Shown: positions 45,536 to 58,639, numbered from the stretch's first letter. The stretch is 64,000 nucleotides of DNA from Pogostemon cablin (GCA_023678885.1 CM043002.1:2808022-2872021); one strand, 5' to 3'. Program-made: numbers and translations. Notes: generated by a model not told the origin, from the letters alone.

Positions 45536-46440
45536 CTCTCAACATGCACTCTTGTAGATTTGGATATCCAGCTTTCTCTACAGCTAGAAATTAAGCATTA
45601 CTTCAGGTTCACCACGATTTATGTAAATATATGCAAATGGTATGACATATGATTAGCTAATCAGGAATTGTTGGCATGCCATTGAAGATGATTAGTAAAG
45701 TATTGAGGAACAATATGATAAGCCCAATATATCATGTGGAAAACATGGCGTTTTAGTATAGAAAATCAGAATGGCCAATGAAGGATAATGTCAAACAAGA
45801 TATATCAAGCTTGTATATCATACAACCTATAATATGTCTTGGCAATAATTAGCTCATTGCAACACTGGTAAGGAATCAAATAGCTTTGTTCTAATAAACT
45901 AAGGATTTCATCAAAAACAGCTGAAATCTTTCAAATTCAAAGTAGCTAAAACATGCATTTCTCAACCCGAAAACCTCGAAACATCCCCAGATTCATTCCA
46001 CCTCGATAAAATCGATTTGGGGGAAAAAAATTATGGATGAAAAACGTTTCACAGCCCAACCATCACAAGAATCACGAAAACTTAGCTGGTGAACAGGTAC
46101 AGAAAACGCAAATTAACAATTTCTAGATTCGGCATCTACCAGCATTGCAACATGCAAGTGTTTCAGCAACCCCCAAACATGATTACACAGAAATTAAACA
46201 GGTAAGGCAGTGAGAAGTAATAGATCGAGAGAGATTATTAGAAACAGAGAGATGATTGAGTAATTGGGGATGAAGAGTAGAGGGGAAAATTAGGGAAGCG
46301 AAGAATCACCGTACATTGGAGAGAGAATTAAAGGAGGTGGCCCAAATGCAGAGAGAGAGCCCGTGATGCAGTGAGAGGATTGGGAGTTTGGAAGTAGGTC
46401 AAGGATTCTGGCATGGGAGAATATACAACTCTTCTTCTCA
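45536..46440 (-). other. Probable 5' leader and promoter of the IDM-like gene
   Basis: No ORF is supported. A GAGAGA-rich stretch at about 46200-46380 reads as a pyrimidine-rich leader on the minus strand, and AT-rich sequence between it and the ATG could be a 5' UTR intron. Part of it (46250-46415) resembles 60238-60365. Confidence 0.5.
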
Positions 46441-46563
46441 TCATCTCTAGATTATAATTTATACAACTGCACTCACTGTGTCATGGATCTCCTATTCACC
46501 GAATGTTTCATTTTGTTGTTATAAGGAAGGAGATATCAAGAATTGTCCGCCCTGCATTTGGGT

Positions 46564-46587
46564 CGACCCGACCCGACCCGACCCGAC
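46564..46587. repeat. (GACCC)n minisatellite
   Basis: Four to five GACCC units in a row, followed by GACCAATACC. Confidence 0.9.
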
Positions 46588-46861
46588 CAATACCGATAAT
46601 GGAGCGGGTTTGGGTCATATTCCGACTAGTTTGCTCCATTTAATTTGCATATTGGTACCCTCATTCCTCGTATGATTTCTATTTAATGGATGTTCTTATT
46701 TTTCTCATTTAATAAAAAGGCCTACATATGACCCAACACTCATTAATAATAATACAAATATTCACTATACATAAATAATAATACTCTTTAATTCATATGT
46801 TAAAAATAAATAGTAATTTATAAATGTGACGGAATGAGTATAATATATTGTGTATATTGTA

Positions 46862-47109
46862 CTCCCTCCATTCCGTTAAAACATTTACGTTTGTTTTTTG
46901 CACAGGGATTAAAAAATATAATATTTTAATATGTATTGAGGTGAGAGGTATAATATTTTAATGTATAGTTTGTAGTTATATTAGTATAAAGTTGGAGATA
47001 TTTAAATATTTTGTGTGAGTCGTATTTACTGTGAAGAGAAATACTGTATAAACCTTTTTATGAAGGTCCAAAATGAAAATGCGAAAACCTTATTGTAGGA
47101 CAGAGGGAG
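46862..47109. mobile_element. Stowaway-like MITE
   Basis: CTCCCTCCATTCCGTTAAAACATTTACG at the left and TGTAGGACAGAGGGAG at the right lie between TA dinucleotides (46860-46861, 47110-47111). It is non-coding and 248 bp long. Confidence 0.82.
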
Positions 47110-47161
47110 TATAATGTTTTATTAATATTTTTTGTATTAATACTCATTACTATTTATATAA

Positions 47162-47385
47162 GGGTAGGTCTTGCGTAAGATCGTCTCATGTAAGACTATT
47201 TTACACTTTTTAAAATAATTTTCAATTTTGCTATAAAATGTTATCACTTGTCATTTATATTATAAATTGTTTATGATATAGATCATTTTTCATTAATTTA
47301 ATATCATTTCTCATTATAAAAGTTAGTTCTTTCTGTCCGTCTCATGTAAGCCCTTATGTGAGACGCCCTCACACAAATCTTTGCC
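47162..47385. mobile_element. Second 9-bp-duplication MITE type
   Basis: An exact TTTATATAA duplication lies at 47153-47161 and 47386-47394. It starts GGGTAGGTCTTGCGTAAGATCG and ends AAATCTTTGCC. These ends resemble those of 38500-38857 (GAGTGAGGCTTGCG...TTTTTGCC), though the interior differs and instead matches 19560-19745. Confidence 0.75.
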
Positions 47386-47394
47386 TTTATATAA

Positions 47395-48727
47395 TAATGA
47401 CTAATTAAATAAAATAATAAATATTATACATTATTTATAACATTTATAAATATTAAAATAAAATAAAATAAATAAATAAAATGGGGCACTGTCGCAGTTA
47501 GGATGAATTGGGTTTAAATAAAATCTCTAGTATTTCACTTTTTCAAGTGAAAGACACGTATTATTATAAGAGTAATTTCCAGATTAAAATTATATCCACT
47601 ACGCTATATATTTGTTATTGATTCATCAGGGTTTTGAAAATTATAATTATGTTTGTTTTGAGTTTACATAATTTTGAAAACTAGCGAATATGATTATAAT
47701 AATATATGTTTGTTTTGAGTGTTTTTAGAGTATCTTTTAATTTTATATACTCTATTAAATTAATGTGTGGTGATATATATGTTTAAAAGTGAATTAATTG
47801 ATATGAGAGGTGAGAGAAATAATATGAATGATTTTGAAAATATTTAGATTTTAAAAATCAAAAAGTGAATTTCAAAATAAAAAACAAACATAAAAGGATT
47901 TAATGGTTATTTATAAGATTTAGTTTATCATACTATGGAATACCAGTGAAAGATAATGGTAAAATAGAAAATCCAATCCTCTATGCTCTACAATTTTCGT
48001 GTTTAGCATAAACCTTTTCTATTTAAATAAGTATAAAAACAAATATATTTTCAAATATTATAAACTCTAAAAGTAAACATAAAACCTAAAGATAAAATGA
48101 GAAATAAATTAGGTTTCATTACTAATTATGTGAATCCATTTTCTAAAAGATTTTACATTTTTAAATTTATTTTGTAAATAAATAATACATACTTTAATTC
48201 ATTTGTTAAAATGTCGTGAAACGGCTCGTTTATTATTACTTAATTTACTAATTTTCATGTTAAAATTATTTGGAGTGTTATCTCGAGCTTCTTCAAATCT
48301 TTTAATTATTTGGAGCTACAATTTGATAAACAGCACTGAAATAGAGTAGCATGGTTGGGTGTTGTAACTTACGTAAGATTTTTTTGTTAAATATTTTTAG
48401 ACGAATAATGTGTGCAGTAGAAAATCTAACATTTCTTAGTGTTGAATTAGAACAGTCTTATTAGTTGACATTTATTCCATTTTCCATTCTAAAACTATTT
48501 AAAATAAAATATTCTCTTTTCCAAAAATATAACATTTTCGACCCACAAAAATTTACACTTACGACGGATGGAGCTGGGAGTAATTTTTATGATAACTAGT
48601 GTTTACCCAGCCGTGCATTGTGCCGACTGGGAAATTTTTAAAATATTTTTATAAAATTTTCTTTTTCTTATAAGATTAATAGAATTTTCTTGGAATGTGA
48701 GAAATATTTTTTTTTATACTCGACTAT

Positions 48728-48769
<42 letters not shown>

Positions 48770-49265
48770 TTTTGTAATTTTTTTAGAACCATTCAACGTA
48801 TGTTTCTTTTTACGGCTTCTATTCTTCCTTTTGGTTTCTTTTTCGTTACAATTAAATATTAGAAAGTTTGATTTTCTCTTTTTAAGATTAATTGTGAGAA
48901 TTTTGCAACCTGACCGTTCTTTTTTTTTTTTGTAAATTTTTGAGAAATTTCTGAAACATTTATATATATATATAATTTTCTTTTTCTTATAAATAGAATT
49001 TCCTTGGAATCTGAGGAATATTTTTTTTATACCCGGTCGTACGTATATTTATATTTTTCAATGATTAAATTAATATTTAAAATAAATAATTATACTGTTA
49101 TTATAAAATAAATACTCCCTCTGTATTTATATAGGTGTATGGGTTACGGAGTATGGGTAACCGTAACCCGTATCAATTTAAATATCCACCACCCGTACAT
49201 AATATCTCATTTTAAAAATTTATTATGATATCTATAATCATCACAAATTTTTATTTATTAATATC
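47395..49265. other. AT-rich intergenic sequence with repeats
   Basis: No gene is seen. A (TA)n tract lies at about 48736-48766. A phrase around TTTTCTTTTTCTTATAA...TTGGAATSTGAG..ATATTTTTTTT occurs at about 48655-48720 and again at 48975-49032, so the area is a diverged direct repeat of unknown origin. Confidence 0.5.
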
Positions 49266-49269
49266 AGCA

Positions 49270-49495
49270 AGTTATTCTTTGGGAGCAGGATGATGAACTG
49301 AATGTCTAAGATTATTTACCGATTTACTTGTGGAATAATATTGATCCAATAAATTTGATAAATTTGGAGCATTTTTTTAATACTGTGGTCCCATTCTTAC
49401 AATGTCCGCCATAGACACCTGATCAGGAACACCCACACAAGCAGACTAGTATCCAAAAGCTGGTTGCACTGAGAAGTCATCAGCTATCTCATAGA
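49270..49495 (-). pseudogene. Possible gene fragment (GBF-interacting-protein-like)
   Basis: On the minus strand a broken reading includes SVQPAFGY, a stop, then ACVGVPDQVSMADIVRMG. The VSMADIVRMG phrase recalls plant GBF-interacting protein 1-like (DUF1296) proteins. Two in-frame stops and no further exons are seen. The assignment rests on one short phrase and is weak. Confidence 0.3.
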
Positions 49496-50519
49496 AGAAT
49501 ACTTTACTTTCAAAAGAGGCCATCATTGTAAAACAAAATACAGATAAGATCCTCAAAAGCAATCACAATCTAGCTAGGAATGAAATTAATAACACCAAGT
49601 TCACAATATGTTTATGACCACCACAATGATATCAAGGCTTCAGCAAGTAGTAAGAGTTATTAACTTAATATATTTCCAACAGGATAATAACTAAGCTTCA
49701 ATTAGTTTGTTGGTTCAAATTCACGTAAGTCTAAAAATCATTCCTACAAAAATGCATTTCTAATTACATAGTACTACACACCGAGGAAGAAGCCAGATAA
49801 AAGATAATATAATATGACCAGAAACCCACCTTTTCCAATCCAGAATCAGTCAGTTTCACATAGCCACTAACATCCACTAATAAGTCTTATACATTGGCAC
49901 ATTTGATATCCCTAGAAGAGAACAAAAAATACAAAGTTCAGTAAGACGATATTTGATTGTAGTAAAATGTCTACTTTGCATTCAATGATTGAGTAATATA
50001 ACTAAACTAGCAGAACCCCCAAACTTGATGGATTTATAAAAATATCAATATAAACTTTATAGGAATACAATCACATTTAATATAAACTCTAGATAATAGT
50101 TTTTATAACATTTTTAAATATTGCAATAAGAAGATTAAAAATCTCCCTCCTACAGTTTATCACACCATGCTAACCTAGCTGCAAAAAAATAAAAATAAAA
50201 CCATACCAATATCCTTCTTGACATTTAATAATTTTAGAAGGTGAAAATTTAATATCATTGTTATTTAGTCACTTTTTTGTGTTTGTTTATTATTGTTGCA
50301 GAAAATGACGTGCTTATAGGCAATCAAGTTTTCAATAGAGATCTCATAAAATTATGCGAGAAGACCGTCCTCTGATCTAGTAGTTTAAAAGGTTACATAC
50401 GTCGTGACTCTCTGACGTTAAACATGAGCTCCTGTTAGGGGCTTGCCCTTTTGTTTTATTACTTTATTATTTTTTTTTGTGTGTGTAAGAAAATTTTATA
50501 TTTAAGGTGCTTACTAATG
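49496..50519. other. Intergenic sequence
   Basis: No feature is recognised. The last ~250 bases may already belong to the Tat-like element. Confidence 0.4.
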
Positions 50520-52631
50520 GACAATTACATTTTTTTGCAAACTTAATTTCAACTTACGTTTTTACTAAGTTTGGGGGGTGTGATGTTCTTATCTCATTGA
50601 AGCACCAAGAGTATAATATTTTCTTTGTAATGTTTACTAGGGGAGTTGATTTTTGCAGTATATTGAAACTTTAATCAGTTTTGATATGTCGATTTTTTGC
50701 AATTGCCTAGTGTTCAGTGGAGTTTCTAGTGTGTGGAGCCGATTAGATAATCAATTGATTCTTTCTTATAGTTCTCCTATTTTATTATTGACGAATCTAT
50801 AATGATGAGTGTGTTTGAGCTTTGATGATAGAAAAAGGTATCTAGAGTGGCAAGACGAGTTCTACGCTGAGGAGCTCGTGTATACGTTGAAGAAAAATCA
50901 GGTGCCCTCGTTTCCTTATTCTAATTTTTTTATGTGCTTTTAATTAGTATGAGTGGAAGGATTGAGTTTATATTTTTGGTGATCCATGTGAGCTTATATT
51001 GTTTAAATCGTGCTTGAAATTCATATGCTCTTGAAATTGATGGAGGAATTGTACTTGAATTATATTGTGATAAGAAGTTCTATGTGTACTTGTGGGATAT
51101 TGCTTACCATGAAAAGTGTTCTGTTACGTGTTGAAAACCCATGTGAGATTTTGAGCCTTATTCATGTACATAAACACATGATATTTCTTTCTGGTGAGTA
51201 TCGTTCTTGTGTGTGTATTCTATAACTTGCCTCTTGTCTTACTTGAGATCGCATGTTATGTTAGATAATGGGATATGATTTTAGGTCATCTTTGAATTTA
51301 TGAGTCACTAAGCCAAATAATTTCCTACCAAATAATTTTATATCCGTAGTTAGTCCTTTTGAGCCTAAAAGTCTTATTTCTTTGGCAACCTACGGAGAAA
51401 GCCACTTTGATATCCTATTTGAACCTTAAATTCCTATATTTAGTGGAGAATTAAATGTTGTCAAAGTGTGTGAATTGATTTTCATGGAGTTTGGAAGAAA
51501 ATAAAATATTTACAAGTGATCATGAGCTGAAAAATATGAGCTTAAAAATAAGTTGCTTAGGGGTAGTGCCTGAAACTGGTACCCCGAGATGTTAGAGGTA
51601 GTGCTCGAAACTGGTACCTCGAGAAAAAAAAGAAGGAAAGAAAAAATATTTTGAGATTGAAGGAAAGGAAAGAGAAGAAAATTAGAAGAGCATGAAGTTG
51701 GATAGCCTTGAAGTATAAAAATCTACAGTACAAAAGATCTCTGGTTTTAATTCTCTACTAATTGAGTCACTTTATTCATATATTTCCTACCTTAACCAAA
51801 GAGCCAACATTACGCCCAAACAAAAGTCCTTTTTGATCCTAGTGTCGAATCATACTTTTAGTGGTGGAGAGTTTGAGACGTTTGACAAACTTATGGTTAC
51901 GCATGCACTTGAATTGAGTTTGAGCGTAAATACCTTTTCCCATGAGTGTACATCTTTTACACTTGAGTGCGAGTGATATATATACTTCCCGTCAGAACAT
52001 GTCAATGAAGCATTTGAATTGGTGGTGATTGTCTTATCTTGTATGCTATGAATTGATTATTACATGTAATGATAGTTGCATGACCTAAGTTGAGGACAGT
52101 GATATTTTGAATGGGGTATGTGTCATAGTCCTTATTTTCCCGCTAATTTTCATACTCTCTCTCTCTTTATTTTTATTTTGTTGCCTCGGGACGAGCAACA
52201 GGTAAATTTGGGGGTTTGTTGAGAGTGAAAATAAACGTGTTTTAGTGTCAAATCTAACACCTTTTTGATGAGTATTGTTGTTATATATTAGCATAAGTGT
52301 CTTATATTCGATATATGTGAGAAAAAGGTGCACTTGAGGTGTTTTGTTGTGTTATAGGTGAAAAAGGATCAAAAGTGCAAAGTTGGAGAAAAGGTGCAAT
52401 TTGTCCAAGAATGCTGAAAAATGCACGTCCAACTTGTATAATTTTTCTGTATTTGTATGGAGATCTGAATTGGAAGTGTGATACATAGTTGGAAAGCCAC
52501 AGAAGAGAGGGTCGTTTTGGCATAAAGAACTCCCCAATCGGATCTAAAGGAGAAAGTTATGATCGAAATGGTGACGTCGCGCAAGCTGTTTCTACTCAGC
52601 ACGACTGTTCCACTTTCCATGACTTGTACAT
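50520..52631 (+). mobile_element. Decayed Ty3 Tat-like (Retand/Ogre-like) 3' end
   Basis: Stretches typical of the non-coding 3' part of Tat elements occur in order: AAGTTTGGGGGGTGTGATG (about 50569), the CCTTTTGAGCCTAAAAGTC and GGCAACCTACGGAGAAAGCC phrases (51355-51405), two diverged units of GGTAGTGC(C/T)(C/G)GAAACTGGTACC (about 51559 and 51595), TTGATCCTAGTGTCGAAT, and GCCTCGGGACGAGCAACAGG. A polypurine-like AAATTTGGGGG at about 52204-52214 is followed by a partial 3' LTR starting TGTTGAGAG (about 52217), cut at about 52631. No coding frame is left. Confidence 0.65.
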
Positions 52632-52633
52632 CT

Positions 52634-54190
52634 TCATTTGTACCTTAATAGGTACACATAGCCATACTTAGAGAAGTTATCGGTAAAGGTTAAGAAGTAG
52701 CTATAGTTCCCACGAGCATTAACACTTAATGGGCTACATACATCTGTATGAACTAATTCCAATAGACGTGTAGCTCGCTCCACTTGTCCAACAAATGGAG
52801 ATTTGGTCATTTTTCCCTTGAGGCAGGACTCACATGTTGGTAGTTCTTGCTCGTCTTTTAGGTCAAGCAATTATGCCAACTTATTTATCATTTTCTTAGA
52901 AATATGACCTAATCTTGCATGCCATAATGTGGTAGAACTACGGTTATTCAATTTTCTTTTATTTTGTTGAAGACAAAGAATGAAATTTTTGAGAGTCAAG
53001 GTATATAAACTATTCATCAATACACAAGTAGTGATTGAAGAAGAACATTTAGAAATTAAACAACTTCCATGTTCAAACTTAAAACAATAACCTTCTCTAT
53101 CCAAAACAGGAATAGAGATAATGTTCTTAATAATCTCTGGAACATAAAGACAATTGTTCAATACCAAAACTAAATCATTTTTTAAAGCTAAATGAATAGT
53201 TCCTACAGCTAATGCAGCAACCTTTGCTCCATTTCCCAGCCTTAGAACCATTTCTCCTGTTTCTAATTTCTACTTCCTTCCATCATCTGCAAATCATTGC
53301 AAATGTGAGAGGCACAACCAATATCTAATACCCAAGAAGTATCGTTAACAGATAAGTTAACTTCAACATAATAAATACCTGAACTCTTCAGGGTTGCAAG
53401 GTAATCCTTGCAGTTCCTCTTCCAGTGTCCAGTTTGATTGCAGTGGTGACACTTATCATTGGCTTGAGAAGTTTTCTTTTTCTTGACACCTCCCTTTGCT
53501 TTCAGTTTGTTGGGATTGTTGAAACCCTTTCTTTTTCTTTGGCTTTGCAGCCTTAGATCCAGAAGTGGACCCAACAAACATGACTGATTTATCCTTTTTC
53601 ATGGTGGACTCAGTTGTCTTTAACATGTTGACAAGTTCAGTGAGACTTTTCACCATGCCATGCATATTATAGTTGATAACAAAGGTGTCAAATGAAAGAG
53701 ACAGAGACTGCAGCATCAAGTCAATGCAAAGCTCAGGTGGAACCTCAACTTTCAAAGACGCGAGTCGTTTCGTTAGGGCTATCATCTTCAATCCATGTTC
53801 CTGGACTGAAGAGCCCTCAGCCATGTGGCTGCGGAAGAGCTCTTTAGATATCTCATATCTTTGCTGCCTGCTATTCTTGCCAAATAAGTTTTCAAGGCGT
53901 TTAAGAATAGCATAAGCAGAGGTTTGATCCTCATTTTGTCTCTGCAGCTCACTTGACATGGATGCTAACATGTAGCATCGAACTTTCAGATCGTCATTCT
54001 GATGACGTTTGAACTTCTCAAGCTCCTCAGTCTTAGTATCAGCACCAGATGCTTCAGGGATTGGTTTGTCAAGAACATATTCACTTCTTTCAGATTTTAA
54101 GAGAATTTTGAAATTTCTCAGCAAATCATTAAAGTTTGATCCAGTTAACTTGTTTTGCCCAATTAAATCAGTTATAAGGTTGTTTGCCAT
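52634..54190 (-). pseudogene. Broken copia gag-pol (gag to integrase)
   Basis: Gag (54190 to about 53540) has a good UBN2-type domain. A frameshift near 53540 moves the reading to another frame, which carries the zinc knuckle CHHCNQTGHWKRNC and a protease block (VLDIGCASHICN, with Ile where Ser/Thr is usual). A second shift near 53262 leads to the GAG-pre-integrase block (HARLGHISKKM), then an in-frame stop at 52873-52871, then the start of the integrase core (HTDVCSPLS, FTDNFSKYG) up to 52634. RT and RNase H are missing. It is non-functional. Confidence 0.88.
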
Positions 54191-54944
54191 TTCAGTAGAT
54201 GAATCTACAAAATAATGAAGCAGAAAATGAGAAAGCTATGAAAATTAATATTAATTTAATATAAGGTCTTCAATATTAAATGTCTTCACTATTTTATTTG
54301 AATTTCATAACCCCAATGAAAATCGGAAAATCATAATTTTCTAGTAGGCTTGAGGTCCAATGAAAATCCCTCATGCCCCAATTTTATGAGCCCATTAATA
54401 ATTTTCTTTAGTAGTAAAACATTTTACAATTGTATCATTATACAACCCTCAATTTGTTTTACCTCACCTTTCATGTATACCTCAATTTTATGAGCCCATA
54501 CATTACTTAGTGTCAAACAATACCTATCAAACGTTCATGTGATTAAAGCATTAAAACACCCCACGACTCATGGCCAATGTAGTAATGTATTTAATTCATG
54601 AGCATCATTATGATAGATAAAGAACACAGCTTTCTTCCACAAACTCAAACCCACCCCACGACTCATGGCCAGTGGTTAAGTGTAGTAGCATCATCATATC
54701 TCTATCTTTTGATAGTAGGCATAGATTGATGGGTCATACCCATCATATCCATATTTGTTTGAAATAAAATTTTCGAATTTTTTTTATAAGTTTCAAAAAC
54801 TTAGGGATTAATTTTTATTTCCAAGATCTCATCATCATATTAAGGTAAATTATTTAATGTTTATCATCAAATGAGTGCATTAAATAAATTCTAGCATGCA
54901 TATATCCTATACATACATAAAGCGGTGGGATGATCAAGGCCAAC

Positions 54945-56609
54945 TAGGGGTGAGAAAAATACCGAAAACTCGGTATACTGCGTTCGCCGTATCGAAAAAT
55001 ATAAAAAAATATCGAAGTTTCATCATAACAAAATTTTCGGTACGGTATGGTTGCCGTACTGATAATTTTGGTACGGTATCGGTATTGGATATTAAAATTT
55101 TTGGTATATCGGTATACCGAAATTATTTTCCGTATTTCAATATCGGAAATTTTTGATATCGGTCCGAAAGCCCCCTAAAAACTGCTTTTAAGGTCAAACC
55201 GGGAAAAATCGGGTTGAACCGGCTCAAACCGGAATAACCAACTGAACCGGTCAAACCGGTAACCGGCGGTTCTTTTTTTTTTTAAATTTTCAACTTTTTT
55301 AAAATTTTTATTTTTATTTTTTAAAATTTTCACTTTGAAACTTGAATCATCGACTAATTTAAGAGCCAACAATTCCAACAATACAAGTGTAAAGAAAGGG
55401 AAGTATTGATCTTTATATGTGATCTAATACCCCTTATCTTCAATAAGAAATCAATGTGGGATGAGAAAAAGAAGGGGAATCATTAGTCTTTATATAGAGT
55501 TTCAATGCTCTCTCTTTCCAATAATTAACTAATGTGGGATATTGATTAAGATGAGAAGAATCTTATTACACAAAATATTTGCTACATGTAATTTAGTACT
55601 AACTAATTATTTGTTTAAATTTGAAATAAATAAATTTATTTGCTTTGTATACAAAAATAAATAAATAATTTTTTTAATAAATGTTAATTAAAATTAGAAT
55701 TAATTATTTTCTTTTTATATTAGAATAAACTATTTTAATTTTATTTTTATTTCAATTTCAATATTCATAATTAATTTTTTTGATCCATTATTTTTAATAA
55801 ATGTATATTCACATGTAAATTAATATGTTAATATAAAATTATCTATAAATAATAAAGTATTAAGTTATATAAAAATATTAAATCATATATAAAATAATAA
55901 AATATTAAATAATATATAAAATAATTAAATATTATTAAAAATAGTGAATTTCCAGTTTTTCCGGTTAAACCGCCGGTCCAACCGGTTCGACCGGTCCAAC
56001 CGTGAACCGTTGGGCTCTCCGGTTTGACCTCCGGCTCGATTATGAAAACACTGCATAATACTATATTTAAGTATATATTAAATTATTAATATATTTAAAA
56101 TATTTTTATTTTATTATTTATTCATTTATATTTTTAAAATTTAAAATAAGCTCTAATAAAAATAAATAAAAATATAATACACATCTAAATTAAAATATAG
56201 AAGTATAAAAATATAATAATAAAAAATTTATTATTTAATATATAATTATGAATAAATTAAAAGGAACATAAGTGTTAAAGTAGAATGTTTGAGATTAGAA
56301 ATTTTAATTATTTTGAAATATTTTTATATTAATTTAATTATTTTGATTAAAATTAAATATTATTTTTTGGTATAGTTTTGGAAAATCAGTATTTTTCGGT
56401 ATGTTGAATTTTCAGTATGAAACGGTATGTCAATATTTCGGTATTAATTGGTATTTATCGAAAAATCGGTATGATGTAAATTTCGATACGGTATCGGTAT
56501 CCAATTTAATTTACCAAAATTTCGGTATCGGTATCGGTATGAATTTTTTCATACCGAAATTTTCGGTACGGTATCGATTTTTTCGGTATACCGATATTAC
56601 CCACCCCTA
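54945..56609. mobile_element. hAT-like non-autonomous element with a nested GC-rich block
   Basis: An exact 8-bp duplication AGGCCAAC lies at 54937-54944 and 56610-56617. The ends are TAGGGGTGAGAAAAATACCG and (reverse complement) TAGGGGTGGGTAATATCGG, continuing into repeated CGGTATCGGTACGGTAT phrases on both sides. An inner inverted pair of ACCGGTTTGACC-type sequence (about 55174-55275 and 55950-56054) looks like a second hAT-type MITE, although its own duplication is not clear. Confidence 0.82.
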
Positions 56610-57224
56610 AGGCCAACCTACGCGACCCGTTTGAGCCAAAATGGGTCTATAGTCAATCTAAGGGACAATGAAAGCTTTTACATCATTATGTAAAACCCTT
56701 ACACTTATGGGCCTTGAGCATCTATTCTATTACATTTAATTTTCCATCAACAATTGAGTCTTCTTTTGGGCTTCCTTCAAGTCCTCAAATTTACAATGAA
56801 TAAAATTAAATCCTCACGGACTAATCTACTCTCATTGCATAAATTTAAAGAACTTACAAATATAAATAAAAGAGACTCGCAATCCCCATAAAACCAAAAC
56901 AAATTAAAACCATCACATAAAATTCAAGGCTCATGATCATCCCTAAATAAATAAATAAGCAATTAACATATTAAATTTATTTATATCCATTCCCAATGAA
57001 TAATTCAGTAACGAAATATGAGAATAACAATTATTCTTATTTCTCATTTAAAAATAATACTAGTTGAGAATTATAACTAACAATTAGTCAATATTGCAAA
57101 ACTAAATTTTAGAATTGACTTCAAGAATTTTGTTGGCCTTAATTAATTAAGAAACAATTTCTAGATTAATAAAACCAAATCAATTCAATGATAGCTAATT
57201 ATTTTCACTTAGAAATATTTTTCC

Positions 57225-57420
57225 AGAAACCCATTTCTAGAAATCTATTATTGATTCAAGTAATCAATTCTTTTATAGAAATTGGTTTACAAACATTTTT
57301 CTAGAAACCCATTTCTAGAAATATTTTTCTAGAAACCCATTTCTAGAAACTTTTTATTGATTCATGTAATCAATTCTTTTATAGAAATTGGTTTGTAAAT
57401 CATTCCATAAAGTTGATGAC
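57225..57420. repeat. Short tandem repeats in the copia leader
   Basis: A phrase around TTTTTCTAGAAACCCATTTCTAGAAA occurs three times (about 57219, 57295, 57326). TTGATTCA.GTAATCAATTC followed by TTTTATAGAAATTGGTTT occurs twice (about 57252 and 57358). Confidence 0.85.
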
Positions 57421-57815
57421 AATCATCTACTTTCTTGATCAAACCAATAACTCATTTCTATAAATAGCCATCAAATATCGTTGTTGATCATAAACATCTA
57501 ATGCTTTTATCAAATTAAATATATTGATAACAAATTATCAATAATAATTATTATATTAGACAATGATATTTCAAGAAATAATTTCTCGTTAAATACAACG
57601 TCTTAATTAAACTTCATTCCAAATGAATATTTTGAATAAGAAATATAAATAACTTATTCTTCAAAACCCATTTTGAAAATACAACGATGAAATTAATGAC
57701 TGTCGAGAAACCTTTTCTCGTTGTTTCAAGTTTTCTTATTTAATCATTAAATAATACTAAAACAGTTTTAGTACTGCACATATTTCAACATTGTGAATCT
57801 AGGCTCTGATACCAC

Positions 57816-58352
57816 TGTTGGGTTCGTTATAACGATCCGGGTGAACGCAGCGGAATTTAAAATTTTTCAAAATAATAAATCATATTTATTAAATACATAA
57901 AAGGTTTCACCCGGATGCTCGGAAATAATTATCGGATCCAGTGTTAAAATATATTGAAAGAAATCTACATAAAGATTATTCTTACCCTCGTAGACTTTCT
58001 TCCAATTGATGCAAGGAGTGAGGGAATCGATTCCCGGATTGTGGCTAAAACTTCATTCTTCTTAATAAGGGATCCAAGTGTACCCCCTCTAAAATAATCC
58101 GCCAATTGAATAAACAACACAGATATTACACTTCGCTAGTAGTGTAAAACTGTTGATATCAATAAATGTTTCGGTATCAACTTGTGATAAGAGAAAACGA
58201 ATTGAAGAATAATTATCAATTTAATTATTCTCCAAAAATTGTTCACAAAATGAATAATGCAAAGATTTCTAACTTAAAAGGAAACTATTTCCTCTCTTCC
58301 TCAAAACATATCAAAAATGCCGATACATTAAGGAAGAAAAAGAAGACATATG

Positions 58353-58450
<98 letters not shown>

Positions 58451-58624
58451 TCTTTAAAATATTTATAATGCATTTACCACTATGGAAAATATATCATATA
58501 TATTTATCCCATTATCTTTAAAATATTTATAATGCATTTACCATTATGGAAATATATCATATATATATCCCATTATCTTTAAATATTCATAATGCATTCA
58601 CCACTATGAAAATCATGCTTAACA
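57816..58624 (-). repeat. LTR of the minus-strand copia element
   Basis: On the plus strand it runs from TGTTGGGTTCGTTATAACG to AAATCATGCTTAACA, so in element sense it is TGTTAAGCATG...CCCAACA, 809 bp. It contains the CA/TA microsatellite and three units of a TTTAAAATATTTATAATGCATTTACC phrase (58450-58600). The outer boundary rests on the TG/CA rule only. Confidence 0.7.
58356..58448. repeat. (CA)n(TA)n microsatellite
   Basis: A compound run of about 10 CA units followed by about 35 TA units. The ORFs drawn through it (58166-58468 and its complement) are artefacts. Confidence 0.97.
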
Positions 58625-58639
58625 ACAGCTTGTGATTTC

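Larger units (their letters stand above)
52632..58624 (-). mobile_element. Truncated, decayed copia element carrying nested insertions
   Basis: On the minus strand: a 5' LTR (58624-57816), an initiator-Met primer site (TGGTATCAGAGCC, from 57814 downward), a long leader, gag and the first part of pol, ending abruptly inside integrase at 52632. The leader contains a hAT-like element (54945-56609). The far LTR is absent, so no target duplication can be checked. Confidence 0.85.

Noticed and set aside
46564..46587. Telomere-like repeat
   Set aside because: The unit is GACCC, not the plant telomere TTTAGGG, and there are only a few units.
52369..52671. Several 60-83-codon ORFs in the Tat-like LTR
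   Set aside because: They overlap in several frames within LTR sequence, with no protein similarity.
58166..58468. ORFs of alternating Ile/Tyr
   Set aside because: They are translations of a TA/CA microsatellite.
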